Shown: positions 25,641-35,564, counted from the stretch's first letter. The stretch is DNA of 64,000 nucleotides from Sipunculus nudus (GCA_026874595.1 CM049318.1:7978741-8042740), one strand, 5' to 3'. The notes: generated by a model from the letters alone, not told the origin. Translations and numbers: made by a program.

Positions 25641-26844
25641 AGTTAGCGGTACTAGTATGCTTTTGCAGAAATTTTAGCCCTGGGGAAATTCTACGTCTTA
25701 TGGTGATTTATTATTGTGGACTGTCGTTACAAACATGGAATGATTGAAAAAAGAGTGCTAGTGTTCGTAGGTATTTGTGTTTGTCGGAGAAAGAGAAAGA
25801 GAGAGAGATTAATATTAGCATATGAATGTTTTTTCTTATACCTAGAACCTGTCTTCTTTGTGAATGCTCGTCACAACAGGTGCCCGGGAAAATTACAGGC
25901 GTGTGGAAATCTGTAAGTTCCAGATCAGACATTCCTGACATAGTTAGCTGACGGTGAAAGTTGACAGGTCATTATGTATGACCGTGCCATATGATGAAAT
26001 AAACTTTTTAACCCTAATTTAGGACTATTAATTAGACATGAACCCTATGAAATAAAGCACTGCGTAGATGTATGACGATACCATGAATAGCGATATAAGT
26101 ATAATGATTATGATTATATTTGAGATTATTTTTTTATGAAGCTTGAAGTTATGATTAATGACAACACCACGTTGTCAAAGTGCATATAGTCTGATGGAGT
26201 AACAGTGTTGTTTTAAACAGTTCTTGAACTATTCATGCCTCCTCTGTGCGCGACGAATGTTAAAGGTCTTTCCTCTAATAAATCTCCAGAATATGTACCG
26301 TCGAAATACCCTAAATTGCTTCAGTTAAAAATACAAATATTAGTTTCAGTTTAAAATACAAATATAAAACAAATAAACAATGATAATTTGTTAAAACACA
26401 TATTGTAATTGTTTCTAAAATAAGATGTAAAAACACATACTTTAGATTTCGTGTTCGAACATATGTGCAAAATTTGAAAGCTTTATTCTAGAAGGTTTGT
26501 GTGAAATATCCCTCTCAAGGTGGTGTTATATACTAATGTTTGGAAAAAATGGCAAAAACTGTTTTGTAAAAGTAATTTTTCCTAGTTGGCGAACTAAAAT
26601 GTGAATGGAAGTGAGAGTTGTATAATATGAATCCATATTATTATCTGATTAAGTCCCCTCTCTCTTCCTTGAATTATTTTTTACTATTTATCATGTATAA
26701 TAAAATTATTTTATTTGCAAACTGTCAGCATGTAAATGCCATGCTCTGAAGGGGCGGAGCTTACGTTCACCTCACTAAGAAGGGTTTATAAACAGGTCCA
26801 TTAGTGATAAGGTCACCTGACTACCCTGGCTTGCAGCCTTTTAT

Positions 26845-27130
26845 TAATTAAGGGTCAATAAATCGGACACAGCTTACAAAGATATGCAGTGTTCAAGCTC
26901 TAAAAACATACTACTGAAGATCACAATCTTAGATGTCAATCAAGTCTTTACTCCATTGGCCACTCAATCAGCAATTGAAGAATGTGGTGGTTGGGCATAC
27001 CCTGGGTTTGTGTACTCCCCACGTGGAGCTGACAAATCAAGTAAAATGCTACTTTTTCTTAAAGAGGAACTATCTTTGTTGCAAGGTGGGTATAACAATA
27101 ACCTACTAGTTCACAAACTTTCTTAAAATA
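26845..27130 (+). repeat. Dispersed repeat shared with 42893-43190, copy 1
   Basis: The sequence GGGTCAATAAA...CAGTGTTCAAGCTC...CTACT....ATC.TAGATGTCAATCAA.TCTT...CAATCA matches 42893 onward, continuing to GGTGGGTATAA / GGTAGGTATAA. Over about 25 codons the alignment is ungapped and both copies can be translated (LDVNQ core), so a coding origin inside a mobile element is possible. No complete gene is present. Confidence 0.6.
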
Positions 27131-27209
27131 ACATTTGATGATTTTTGGAAGATACATAAGACCTTAAATGAATATATCTTACAAAAATAATTGCTATAGC
27201 TTGTTTATA

Positions 27210-27250
<41 letters not shown>
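27210..27250. repeat. (TC)n microsatellite
   Basis: About 20 TC units with one interruption near 27219. Confidence 0.95.
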
Positions 27251-27253
<3 letters not shown>

Positions 27254-27995
27254 GGTTTTTGATCGTCGTCCACGCCCGTTTGTATTCTAGTAAAAAAGGA
27301 AGAACTTTCCAAACCAAAATGCTTAACCCATGTCTTGGAAAAGTCCTATTGGTACAAGTTGATTCCATTAAATGCATACACCTGGTATTGTCGCATAGCT
27401 CTATATGTGCTAGAACCCTGTACGGTTTTATGGTAATCTTCTGAGTAATCTAGAATAACTCATGATGAAATGCCTCCTGTTTCTGATAGTATTTTTACCA
27501 TTCGCCTTAGCTTATACCTAAATGATTTATCCTCAGTACCGCCGCACTGGTCTTTTGCAGTCTAAATACTGCTATCTTGCAATGTATAGTATTTGTAGGA
27601 AATTGTGCCATATTGCTGTAATTTGAAGGAATAGGTAAATTTCTATATTAACTTCTGGAATTTACTCAGACTCCGTGCAGGCCTACCTAAAGCAAGTAAG
27701 AACTAAACAACGAATACTTAGATACCCTGTAAATATTTTTTACACATAAATATGTAGCTGAATAGGTTTCTATTATATATCCTTTGTATATATGACCTTC
27801 TTATCGCCCAAACTATTACATTCAAGGTGTTTTGTGTGACGTTATTACAGATGCTACACCAGACATACATCAACTGATTCTGGTCTTATATTGTCACTAT
27901 ATTCATTAAACAACTGACGTTCAGAGTCGAACAAGCACGTTTCAGGAAGAAGAGAGATCGTAAGTGTATGGAGAAACAAGTATGTAAATGTCAAG
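27251..27995. other. Intergenic sequence before the LTR element
   Basis: No gene recognised. The last four bases before the LTR are CAAG, to be compared with CCAG directly after the 3' LTR. Confidence 0.5.
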
Positions 27996-28260
27996 TGTTA
28001 CAGGTGCTCTTTTATTGTGTGACACGAGCGTAACTCGTGTTGTTGTTACATTTTATGTTTATTCGTACTGGTTGAACTCTCGTTGTCATGTGAGCCTTGG
28101 GTTTTTTTACGCCTGGTAGTCGGTCACGTGATGAGCCTGGTATGTGTAGAGACACACGGCTATGTCGTTCTAGAGAATTCCTGAAACGCGTGTTTACTGT
28201 TGAGTAGGGTCCTTATAGACTGTTCGAGAAGTGGAAAATTCCCGGCTTGGGGTGAGAAGG

Positions 28261-28268
28261 TATATAAA
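28261..28268 (+). promoter_or_regulatory. TATA box of the 5' LTR
   Basis: TATATAAA followed by GGGGCTG. The 3' LTR keeps TATATATAGGGG at the same place. Its position in U3, about 360 bases before the polyadenylation signal, fits an LTR promoter. Confidence 0.65.
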
Positions 28269-28625
28269 GGGGCTGTTTTCTAGAACCAGAGGGCAGTCAG
28301 CAGAGCAGATACCAGCGGACGCAGAAGCGTGTGTCAGATTCTAAGACCTTATCCGAAGAATGCGGCAATTATAGAGTTTCAAAGATTTTCTCCTGGATTT
28401 TATACATTTGGACTTCAGTTTACTTTCTGTGTTGTTGCAAGAACTTTCCACTGGACTGTCATTCTCCGAGAGTTTACATTCAAAGGACTTATCGTGGTGA
28501 TGGTGTTGGTATCGAGGTACTGTACCATTATCTTTCTGTGTGATCATATTGACTTCTTGCTATAACGCTGTTTTACTGTATAATTGTATTGATTTAGTGT
28601 ATTGTATTGTTAGGGTTGTTTTAAG

Positions 28626-28631
28626 AATAAA
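28626..28631 (+). terminator. Polyadenylation signal in the LTR
   Basis: AATAAA in GTTTTAAGAATAAATTATAG, conserved in the 3' LTR. In the full-length transcript the 3' LTR copy would be used. Confidence 0.6.
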
Positions 28632-28798
28632 TTATAGTTATTTGTTAACAAAAAAACACCGACTTCTTTATTCATTCCCCTAGACATTTCACGCTGCCTA
28701 GTGTTGCAGAATCTGATTTGTTTTTTTTGTCTCAATTGCAGAATTTGTGTTCGTCACGCATACGTGATCTGTTTATATTAGGTTCCGTAACATAAAAT

Positions 28799-28816
28799 TG
28801 GGGGCTCGTCCGGGAT
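28799..28816 (+). promoter_or_regulatory. Primer-binding site, tRNA-Pro type
   Basis: TGGGGGCTCGTCCGGGAT begins 6 bases after the 5' LTR. It is the 18-nt complement of the 3' end of tRNA-Pro, the same primer site used by murine gammaretroviruses. This would prime minus-strand DNA synthesis. Confidence 0.9.
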
Positions 28817-28959
28817 GCTTAATAGTTTTCAAATTTATTAGGCCTTGACTTGGACACGTTGTTTTATCATACATTGTTTACAAGATTACATATTGATTAC
28901 AGTACATTATTTACAGAATTTATCACAGTGTTTTTTTGTTATTGTTTTGACATCATAAC

Positions 28960-30416
28960 ATGGCAGATTTCAAACCTGAGACATTTGATGACGATCCGTA
29001 CCCTGATCAACTTTCAAAAGACCAGTTGTTGCGTTTCGGACAACACTTAGGGCTAAGTGTTAAAAAAGCTTTGAGAAAGCCTGATATCATTGCTAAAATC
29101 ATGCAATATCTTATTAGCAAAGGTTTAATTGAAGAGACTGAAGTAGACACATAAAAAATGATAGCCTTGCTATGCAATTAGAATTAAAAAAGTTGGAAAT
29201 GCAACATGAGCTAGCATTAAAAGAGAGGGAAGAACGGTTAGAAAGAGACAGACTAGAAAAAGAAAAAAGAAACTGAGTTAAAACGACTGGAGTTAGAAAG
29301 ACTTAAACTAGAACATAGTCTACGTGCTGCCCAACTCACAGTTTTGATGTTACTAAAACTATTAGACTTGTCCCACCTTTTCAAGAAAAAGAGGTTGATA
29401 AATATTTCTTACACTTTGAGAAGGTAGCTGAAAATTTAAAATGGCCTAAGGAAAATTGGACTATGCTGTCACAAAGTGTATTGACTAGCAAGGCCAGAGA
29501 AATTTATACAGAGCTTTCAGTAGAAGCTGCTGCTGACTATGACCTGGTAAAACGGTTTATCCTAAAAGGTTATGAGTTAGTTCCAGAGGTTTACCGCCAG
29601 AAATTCAGAAATTGGGAAAAGCGCAAAATTCAGACCTACGTTGAATTTGCTAGGACAGAAGAGCAGTTGTTTGATAGCTGGGGTAGTTCAAAAAATGTAA
29701 TGAAAGATTATGACAATTTTCGCCAGTTGATTTTGCTCGAAGAATTTAAGCGCTGCATTAACGCAGATGTTAAAACTTTTCTCGATGAGAAAAGTCCTGA
29801 AACACTTGACATTGCTGCTCAATTTGCTGATGATTATTCATTGACACACAAAATGTCCTTTACTAGCAAATCAAGCCAGTCATTCACAAATAAGAATGTA
29901 AAACAGTATGGTCAAAAGAAGTTTACAGCGCAGTCTCCCAAGACTAGTAGTCCTGATAGTTCAGCAAAGCCCATAGCTACACTTCAGTCCACGTCCACTG
30001 TGTCTAAGTCCAACAAAGACCAGTCATTTTCAAAGAAAATCTGTAATTACTGCAAGAAGGAAGGTCATCTAATATCTGACTGCTGGAAGCTTGCGAATAG
30101 ATCAAATAGCAAACCTTCTGGTTTTGTTTCAAAATCTATGCATAGCATAGTACAAGAGCCAGGCTCTTTTCATGTAAATAAGGGGTACAACTCCTTTGTT
30201 GACTCAAATAAAGAGTTTGATGCTACGGAAGCCCAAGTGCCGTCTGAATCCGAAGAAGAATCCGTAGATTGCGGGGTAAAAACCTTAGTTGATTCTTGTG
30301 AGGATTTAAATAAGGCTAGGTCCTTTCAAGGCTCCTGCGAGGAGTGTTCTCTAAATGAGGCTAAGTCCTTTTATGACTCTTGCGAGAGTGTTTCAAATGA
30401 GGCCAGGTCTTATTAA
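28960..30416 (+). pseudogene. gag: gag (SAP-like, coiled coil, SCAN-like capsid, CCHC zinc knuckle), broken
   Basis: The start ATG at 28960 opens a 64-codon segment. Its LSKDQLLRFGQHLGL / ALRKPDIIAKIMQYL pattern looks like a SAP-type helix-linker-helix fold. A TAA at 29152 and at least two frameshifts (about 29155-29340) break the next part, a highly charged coiled-coil stretch rich in Leu, Glu, Lys and Arg. From about 29343 the third frame stays open to a TAA at 30414. That part holds a SCAN-like capsid segment (about 29530-29850; ILKGYELVPEVYRQKFR and the later LLEEFKRCI block) and a CCHC knuckle (30042-30083; C-x2-C-x4-H-x4-C). It ends in an acidic linker with repeated S-C-E and N-E-A-[RK]-S-[FY] phrases (about 30270-30413). 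The SCAN relationship follows the published view that the SCAN domain came from a Gmr1-like gag. Confidence 0.85.
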
Positions 30417-31250
30417 GACAAACAAAAGTTTGTTTCTCCTGAGGAAAGTTCCTCTGTTGACTCCCATGAGGAGTTTGGTAAGGATGTAGATTCCTTAGAT
30501 GATTCTGAAACAGAGTTTATGACTGACACTGTCAATGTCAGTTCTTTGTTTGATGAGGTTGAGGTAATAGAAATGGAGTTATTTGAGCCATTCATACATG
30601 ATGGTTTTGTATCACTTTCAAGTGATTTTTCAGATTCTACCCCTATTAGAATTTTGAGGGACACTGGTTCAGGCCAGACTCTCATGTTAACAAACACTTT
30701 GCCATTTTCTAATAGGTCCTTTACTGGTGTACATGCACTTGTTAATGGTGTGTTTTCAGACAGGCACACTTCAGTTCCGTTTCACAGTATCCATTTAAAG
30801 TCAGATTTGATTTCTGGGAATATTACTGTGGGCATAAGAACTACTTTACCCTTTAAGGGGATTCAGTTGCTACTGGGCAATGATGTTGCAGGTGATAAAG
30901 TACAGCCTGTTCCAATAGTGACAGAAAAGCCGTCACTTGATCAGGACACTGATCCGGAAAGTCAGGAAATTCCTGGTTTGTATCCTTTATGTGCTGTAAC
31001 TAGATCTATGGCCAAGAAAAACACACATGAGGATAATGGTCCAGATAATAACACTCTGGGGGTCACTGGTGACTCGTTTAACGACTCGCCCGTACAGGAT
31101 GCAGCATTCTCAAGGTCAGAACTTATCGCGGAACAGCATAAGGACCCTGATATTTCATGTTTGTTTCCCAGGGCAGTTTCTAAAGATGAGCTGTCACAGA
31201 ACCCAGTTTGTTTCTATGTCAAAAATGGAGTGCTTATGCGTAAATGGTGA
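30417..31250 (+). pseudogene. Retropepsin (aspartic protease) region
   Basis: This lies in the same frame as gag, separated only by the TAA at 30414-30416, and ends at a TGA at 31248-31250. The catalytic motif D-T-G-S-G is at 30660-30674, followed by hydrophobic flap-like and LLLGNDV (ILG-type) segments near 30870. Retropepsins work as dimers to mature gag-pol. The TGA lies where an arginine codon (CGA) would be expected, so C-to-T decay is likely. The gag-protease TAA could be decay or a readthrough stop; one copy cannot decide. Confidence 0.85.
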
Positions 31251-32300
31251 CCACCTGATGTATGCGCTGATGGTAAATGGGCCATCAAACATCAAATAGT
31301 AATGCCCAAAAGCTTTCGCAGTGAAGTTCTAAGCATGGCACATGAGGCTCCTTTGTCTGGCCATTTAGGTATAAATAAAACTTATCAGAAAGTTAGTACA
31401 CACTTCTGTTGGCCTAACCTCAGGAAAGATGTTGTACAATATTGTAAATCATGCCATACATGCCAGATGGTTGGCAAGCCCTATCAGAATCCTCCTAAGG
31501 CACCACTTAGGCCTATTCCTGCTCTCGAGGAACCATTCAGTAGGATTATTGTTGATTGTGTTGGACCACTGCCCAAAACAAAATCTGGACATGAATGCTT
31601 GCTGACAATTATGTGCGCATCTACCAGGTTCCCTGAGGCAATACCATTGTGCAGAATAAATGCCAAAAGTGTTGTCAAAGCTCTGACCAAGTTTTTTACA
31701 ACTTTTGGATTACCAAAATCCGTCCAGTATGACCAAGAGTCTAATTTTATGGCTGGCTTATTCCAACAAGTGATGCTTGAGCTAGGTATAAACAGTACAG
31801 CTCTTCGCCATACCATCCTGAAAGTCAGGGCGCCCTCGAGCGTTTTCACCAGACATTCAAAAACATGATCAGAACTTATTGCTATGATACACAGAAAGAC
31901 TGGGATGAAGGAATCCACCTATTGTTGTTTGCTGTCAGAGAATCCTTTCAAGAGTCTTTGGGTTTAAAGCCCTTTGAACTAGTTTTCGGACATGGACCTC
32001 GAACGGAACTTCCATTGAAATTGCTTTAAGAAAAACTCTTGTGTGAAAATCCTGATTCTCTTAGTTTACTGCAGTATGTCTCAGACTTTCGCACTAAACT
32101 ACACAATGCTTGTGAGATTGCAAAGTCAAATCTATAATCTGCACAAAGTAAAATGAAAACAAAGTATGAAAAGCACACTGTAAGTAGGACGTTTGAGCCT
32201 GGTGAAAAGGTCCTTGCCTTACTTCCCATCCCTGGCAGACCTCTGCAAGCTAGGTATTTGGTCCCTACATTGTTGACAAGAAAGTCAGTGATTTAAGTTA
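31251..32300 (+). pseudogene. Integrase, located before RT, broken
   Basis: The frame continues after the TGA. An N-terminal HHCC zinc-binding motif (H-x5-H, later C-x2-C in SCHTC; about 31338-31470) is followed by the catalytic core. The first Asp is in IIVDCVG (about 31548) and the second in QYDQES (about 31728). The third acidic residue, in the HPES-type segment, lies in another frame after a shift near 31807-31813, and that frame hits a TAA at 32027. The C-terminal part, in yet another frame, has the PDRRKK and CHVNMLKPYY block (about 32314-32367) that usually closes integrases of this group. Integrase inserts the cDNA. The position before RT is the diagnostic oddity. Confidence 0.9.
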
Positions 32301-33480
32301 CATATTGTTGACACCAGATAGACGTAAGAAGAAACAACTGTGCCATGTTAACATGTTGAAACCATATTATGACAGAAATAGCACATCAGATGTTGTACAT
32401 AATGTTACTGCTGTAATTTGTGTAAACACTGACCCTGACCCAGTTAGAGTAGATAAAGATTGTAAGTGTGATGTAAACATTCAGTTTGGTAGAGTACCAT
32501 TAAAAAACTCAGATGTGCTTAAAAACCTGGATGCCAAACTGTCACACCTTACCGCACAACAACAACAAGACCTCAAGAACCTGCTGCGGAATTATGAACA
32601 TTTGTTTTGTGACATTCCAACGCGAACTAACATGTTGTGCCATGACGTCGATGTTGGCGAGGCAAGCGCAGTTAAGCAACATCCATAAAGACTGAATCCA
32701 GAAAAGCAAAGGTATCTACAGGATGAGATTCAATATTTGCTGGACAATGATTTTATTGAACCTAGTTACAGTAACTGGAATTCACCATGTATTCTTTTGC
32801 CAAAACCTGAGGGAAGTTACCGTATGTGCATAGATTATCGAAAACTGAACTCTGTCACCAAGACTGACACGTTCCCGATTCCGAGGATCGATGATTGTAT
32901 AATAGAGTCGGTAGCTCCAGATATTTCTCCAAGTTTGACTTGCTAAAAGGATTCTATCAAGTTCCGCTGACAGAACGAGCGAAAGAAGTGTCCGCATTTG
33001 TAACGCCGCAAGGACTATACCAGTATAAATGCCATTTGGCATGAAGAACTCGCCAGCCACATTCCAGCGCCTCGTCCATATGGTTTTCAAGGACATTCAG
33101 GGCTGCAACGCATATATTGATTACCGTGTACAGCGACACCTGGGAGAAACATCTGCAAATTCTTCGCGACCTCTTCGAAAGACTCGGTGAAGCACGTCTG
33201 ACCGTCAACTTAGTAAAATCTGAGTTTTGTCATGCACAAGTAACATTTTTGGGTCATATTGTAGGGCAGGGTCAGGTAAAACCTGTTGATGCTAAAATAA
33301 GTGCTATTTCTGCATTTCCTAGACCAGAGAACAAAAAGCAAATAATGCGTTTTCTTGGTATGGTTGGATACTACTGGAAGTTTTGTCCAAATTTTGCTGC
33401 TGTAGCTGAACCTTTCACTAATTTGTTAAAGAAGAAACAAAAGTTTGTATGGATTATTCAGTTTGAAAATGCATTTCAGA
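32301..33480 (+). pseudogene. Ty3/Gypsy-type reverse transcriptase, broken
   Basis: A linker (32305-32688) leads through an in-frame TAA at 32686 into RT. Family blocks seen are FIEPSYSNWNSPCILLPKP, YRMCIDYRKLN (about 32819-32851) and the FPIPRIDD segment. Then, after a frameshift near 32925, come the LLKGFYQVPL block and the FGMKNSPATFQRL block (about 33028-33075, again shifted). The catalytic Y-x-D-D box at about 33112-33125 has lost several bases: Tyr-Ile-Asp is followed directly by the downstream TVYSDTW segment in another frame, so the second catalytic Asp is missing. The connection region (FLGHIVGQG, FLGMVGYYWKF) follows in the 33117-33644 frame. Blocks match Ty3/Gypsy rather than Copia RT. 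Confidence 0.92.
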
Positions 33481-33499
33481 ATTTGAAAGCAATTTTGCA

Positions 33500-33882
33500 A
33501 AGTTCTTTTTTTAAGTTAGCTGTAGATGTTAGTGATACTACTGGTGCTGTGTTGTTACAAGAAGGCAATGATGGCATAGATCATCCAATTTATTATTTCT
33601 CAAGAAAGTTTAATGCAAACCAGAAAAAACTACTCCACTATTGAAAAAGAATGTTTGGCTTTGATTTTGGCGTTGCAACATTTTGAAGTTTATGTTACTT
33701 CATCAGTCATGCCTATCATTGTCTTCAGTGATCACAATCCCCTTACGTTCATGAACAAGCTGAAGTGTAAAAATCAAAGATTGTTGAGATGGAGTTTGTT
33801 CTTACAGGATTACAATCTTGATATCATACACATTAAAGGGAAAGACAATGTACTTGCTGATTGTTTATCGAGATGTTTATGA
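33500..33882 (+). pseudogene. RNase H region and end of pol
   Basis: The segment KLAVDVSDTTGAVLLQEG (about 33513-33566) carries the first RNase H aspartates. The frame ends at a TGA in 33642-33644, and a one-base shift restores the STIEKECLALILAL block (about 33634-33680), then VFSDHNPLTFM (second catalytic site) and IKGKDNVLADCLSR, which ends the polyprotein at 33882. RNase H removes the RNA strand during reverse transcription. No integrase follows, which confirms the unusual order. Confidence 0.9.
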
Positions 33883-34003
33883 AATGTTGTAAACAGGATG
33901 TTTATGTAATGTTGTAGATAGGATGATTTTTTAGATGTTGTAAAATTTTAGTGATTGTGATCGGAAAGAGAAAGTTTTCCGAGAAAACTTTCTTTTTTCT
34001 TAC

Positions 34004-34014
34004 AGGAGGGGGAG
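34004..34014 (+). promoter_or_regulatory. Polypurine tract
   Basis: AGGAGGGGGAG immediately before the 3' LTR, the expected plus-strand primer position. Confidence 0.85.
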
Positions 34015-34772
34015 TGTTACAGGTGCTCTTTTATTGTGTGACACGGGCGTAACTCGTGTTGTTACATTTTATGTTTAATCCGTACTGGTTGAACTCTCGT
34101 TGTCATGTGAGCCTTGAGTTTTCACGCCTGGTCGTGGGTCACGTGATGAGCCTGGTATGTGAAGAGACACACGGCTATGTCTTTCTAGAGAATTCCTTAA
34201 ACGCGAATTCCTGTTTACTGTTCGAGTTGTGGAAAATTCCCGGCTTGGGGTGTGGAGGTATATATAGGGGCTGTTTTCTAGAACCAGAGGGCAGACAGCA
34301 GATCCCAGCGGACGCAGAAGCGTGTGTCAGATTCTAAGACCTTATCCGAAGAATGCGGCAATTATAGAGTTTCAAAGATTTTCTCCTGGATTTTATACAT
34401 TTGGACTTCAGTTTACTTTCTGTGTTGTTGCAAGAACTTTCCACTGGACTGTCATTCTCCGAGAGTTTACATTCAAAGGACTTATCGTGGTGATGATGTT
34501 GGTATCGAGGTACTGGACCATTATCTTTCTTGACTTCTTGCTATAACGCTGTTTTACTGTATGATTGTATTGATTTAGTGTATTGTATTGTTAGGGTTGT
34601 TTTAAGAATAAATTATAGTTATTTGTTAACAAAAAACTACTGACATCTTTATTCATTCCCCTAGACATTTCACGCTGCCTAGTGTTGCAGAATCTGATTT
34701 TTTTTTTTGTCTCCATTGCAGAATTTGTGTTCGTCACGCATACGAGATCGGTTCATATTAGGTTCCGTAACA
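34015..34772 (+). repeat. 3' LTR (758 bp)
   Basis: Begins TGTTACAGG, ends CCGTAACA. It is alignable with the 5' LTR along its whole length, but lacks several short segments and has many base changes. Both LTRs contain the same roughly 75-codon ORFs, which are not considered genes. Confidence 0.95.
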
Positions 34773-34924
34773 CCAGAAATCAGTATGAATCACTTCTTTT
34801 GAATGCGGAAAGGCATTTGATGGTATATTCTAAGAAGGAGTGTGAAGGTTGCCGCGACACTATAAAATCACTTTCAGCCAGCTTAACTGGCTGGTGAAAT
34901 ACTCTCGCTATCCGGATTGGTGTG

Positions 34925-35300
34925 GCTTAGGTTATCTCACCTCTATCACCAAAACATTTCTCCTCTTAATTGGTTACAATAAATCTCAAAACTTTTCAGC
35001 TGTGGACTTTGACGGTTTTTTTTTTATTAATTAATTGGGCCGGCTGTGTCCGAATATGGCCATGTCCACAGTATGTACAGCCCGGGCGCAGCCTTTCGCT
35101 CTCAGGCTTAATTGGTGTTGCTTCTGTAAGGTGTAGCTTAGGTTATCTCACCTCTATCACCACAACATTTCTCCTCTTAATTGGTCACTATAAACCTCAA
35201 AACTTTTCAGCTGTAGACTTTGACTTTTTTTATTGGGCCGGCTTTTTCCGAATATGGCCATGTCCACAGTACGTACAGCCTGGGCGCCGTCTTTTTTTTT
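34925..35300 (+). repeat. Tandem duplication, 211-bp period
   Basis: GCTTAGGTTATCTCACC at 34925 recurs at 35136. CTCCTCTTAATTGGT, CTCAAAACTTTTCAGCTGT, TGGGCCGGCT and GAATATGGCCATGTCCACAG follow in both copies in the same order. The copies differ mainly by an indel at the poly-T stretch. No gene is implied. Confidence 0.9.
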
Positions 35301-35562
35301 AGCTTTGAGAAATATACCGGAACCTACAGAGTATCACATATAGCCCATTAAATGGAGCTGCCCAAAACAGGTCTGCTGGATTGAGCCATCACCTCGTCCT
35401 TGACATTACCGTAAAAAAAGAGTTAAATAAACAGTCCAAGGTCAAGTTCTTCATCACCAGGAGACCAGAATGGAATTTCGTAGACCTTTTGAGGAGCAGG
35501 TGACCCGGAACAATTCTGTCTGCGGGTAGCCGTAGGGCTGACGTCTATGTCTAAACAGCTGA

Positions 35563-35564
<2 letters not shown>

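Larger units (their letters stand above)
27996..28792 (+). repeat. 5' LTR (797 bp)
   Basis: Begins TGTTACAGG and ends CCGTAACA, a 6-bp perfect inverted terminus. It contains a TATATAAA box at 28261-28268 and an AATAAA at 28626-28631, giving a plausible U3-R-U5 layout. Compared with the 3' LTR it carries extra segments (for example near 28200-28220 and 28538-28550). Confidence 0.95.
27996..34772 (+). mobile_element. Gmr1-type Ty3/Gypsy LTR retrotransposon (degenerate copy)
   Basis: This is a full-length but inactive element of 6777 bp. Two direct LTRs (797 and 758 bp) begin TGTTAC and end GTAACA. A primer-binding site follows the 5' LTR and a purine tract precedes the 3' LTR. Internally the order is gag (SAP-like, coiled coil, SCAN-like capsid, CCHC), protease, integrase, reverse transcriptase, RNase H; no envelope ORF is seen. 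In standard Ty3/Gypsy elements integrase is last. Here it precedes RT, the order known for Gmr1-like elements (first described from cod and other deuterostomes by Goodwin and Poulter). The copy carries at least four in-frame stops and several frameshifts, so it cannot make its proteins. The LTRs differ by many substitutions and indels, pointing to an old insertion. The target-site duplication is imperfect (CAAG/CCAG). Confidence 0.95.

Noticed and set aside
26884-27126. 80-codon ORF as a host gene exon
   Set aside because: It belongs to a dispersed repeat with another copy at 42893; no flanking splice sites with matching phase were found.
28329-28565. 78-codon ORF that recurs at 34322-34546
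   Set aside because: It lies entirely inside the LTRs; duplication reflects the LTR pair, and alternative frames are equally open.
31484-31918. Minus-strand 144-codon ORF in the retrotransposon
   Set aside because: Antisense of the integrase core, with no independent coding evidence.
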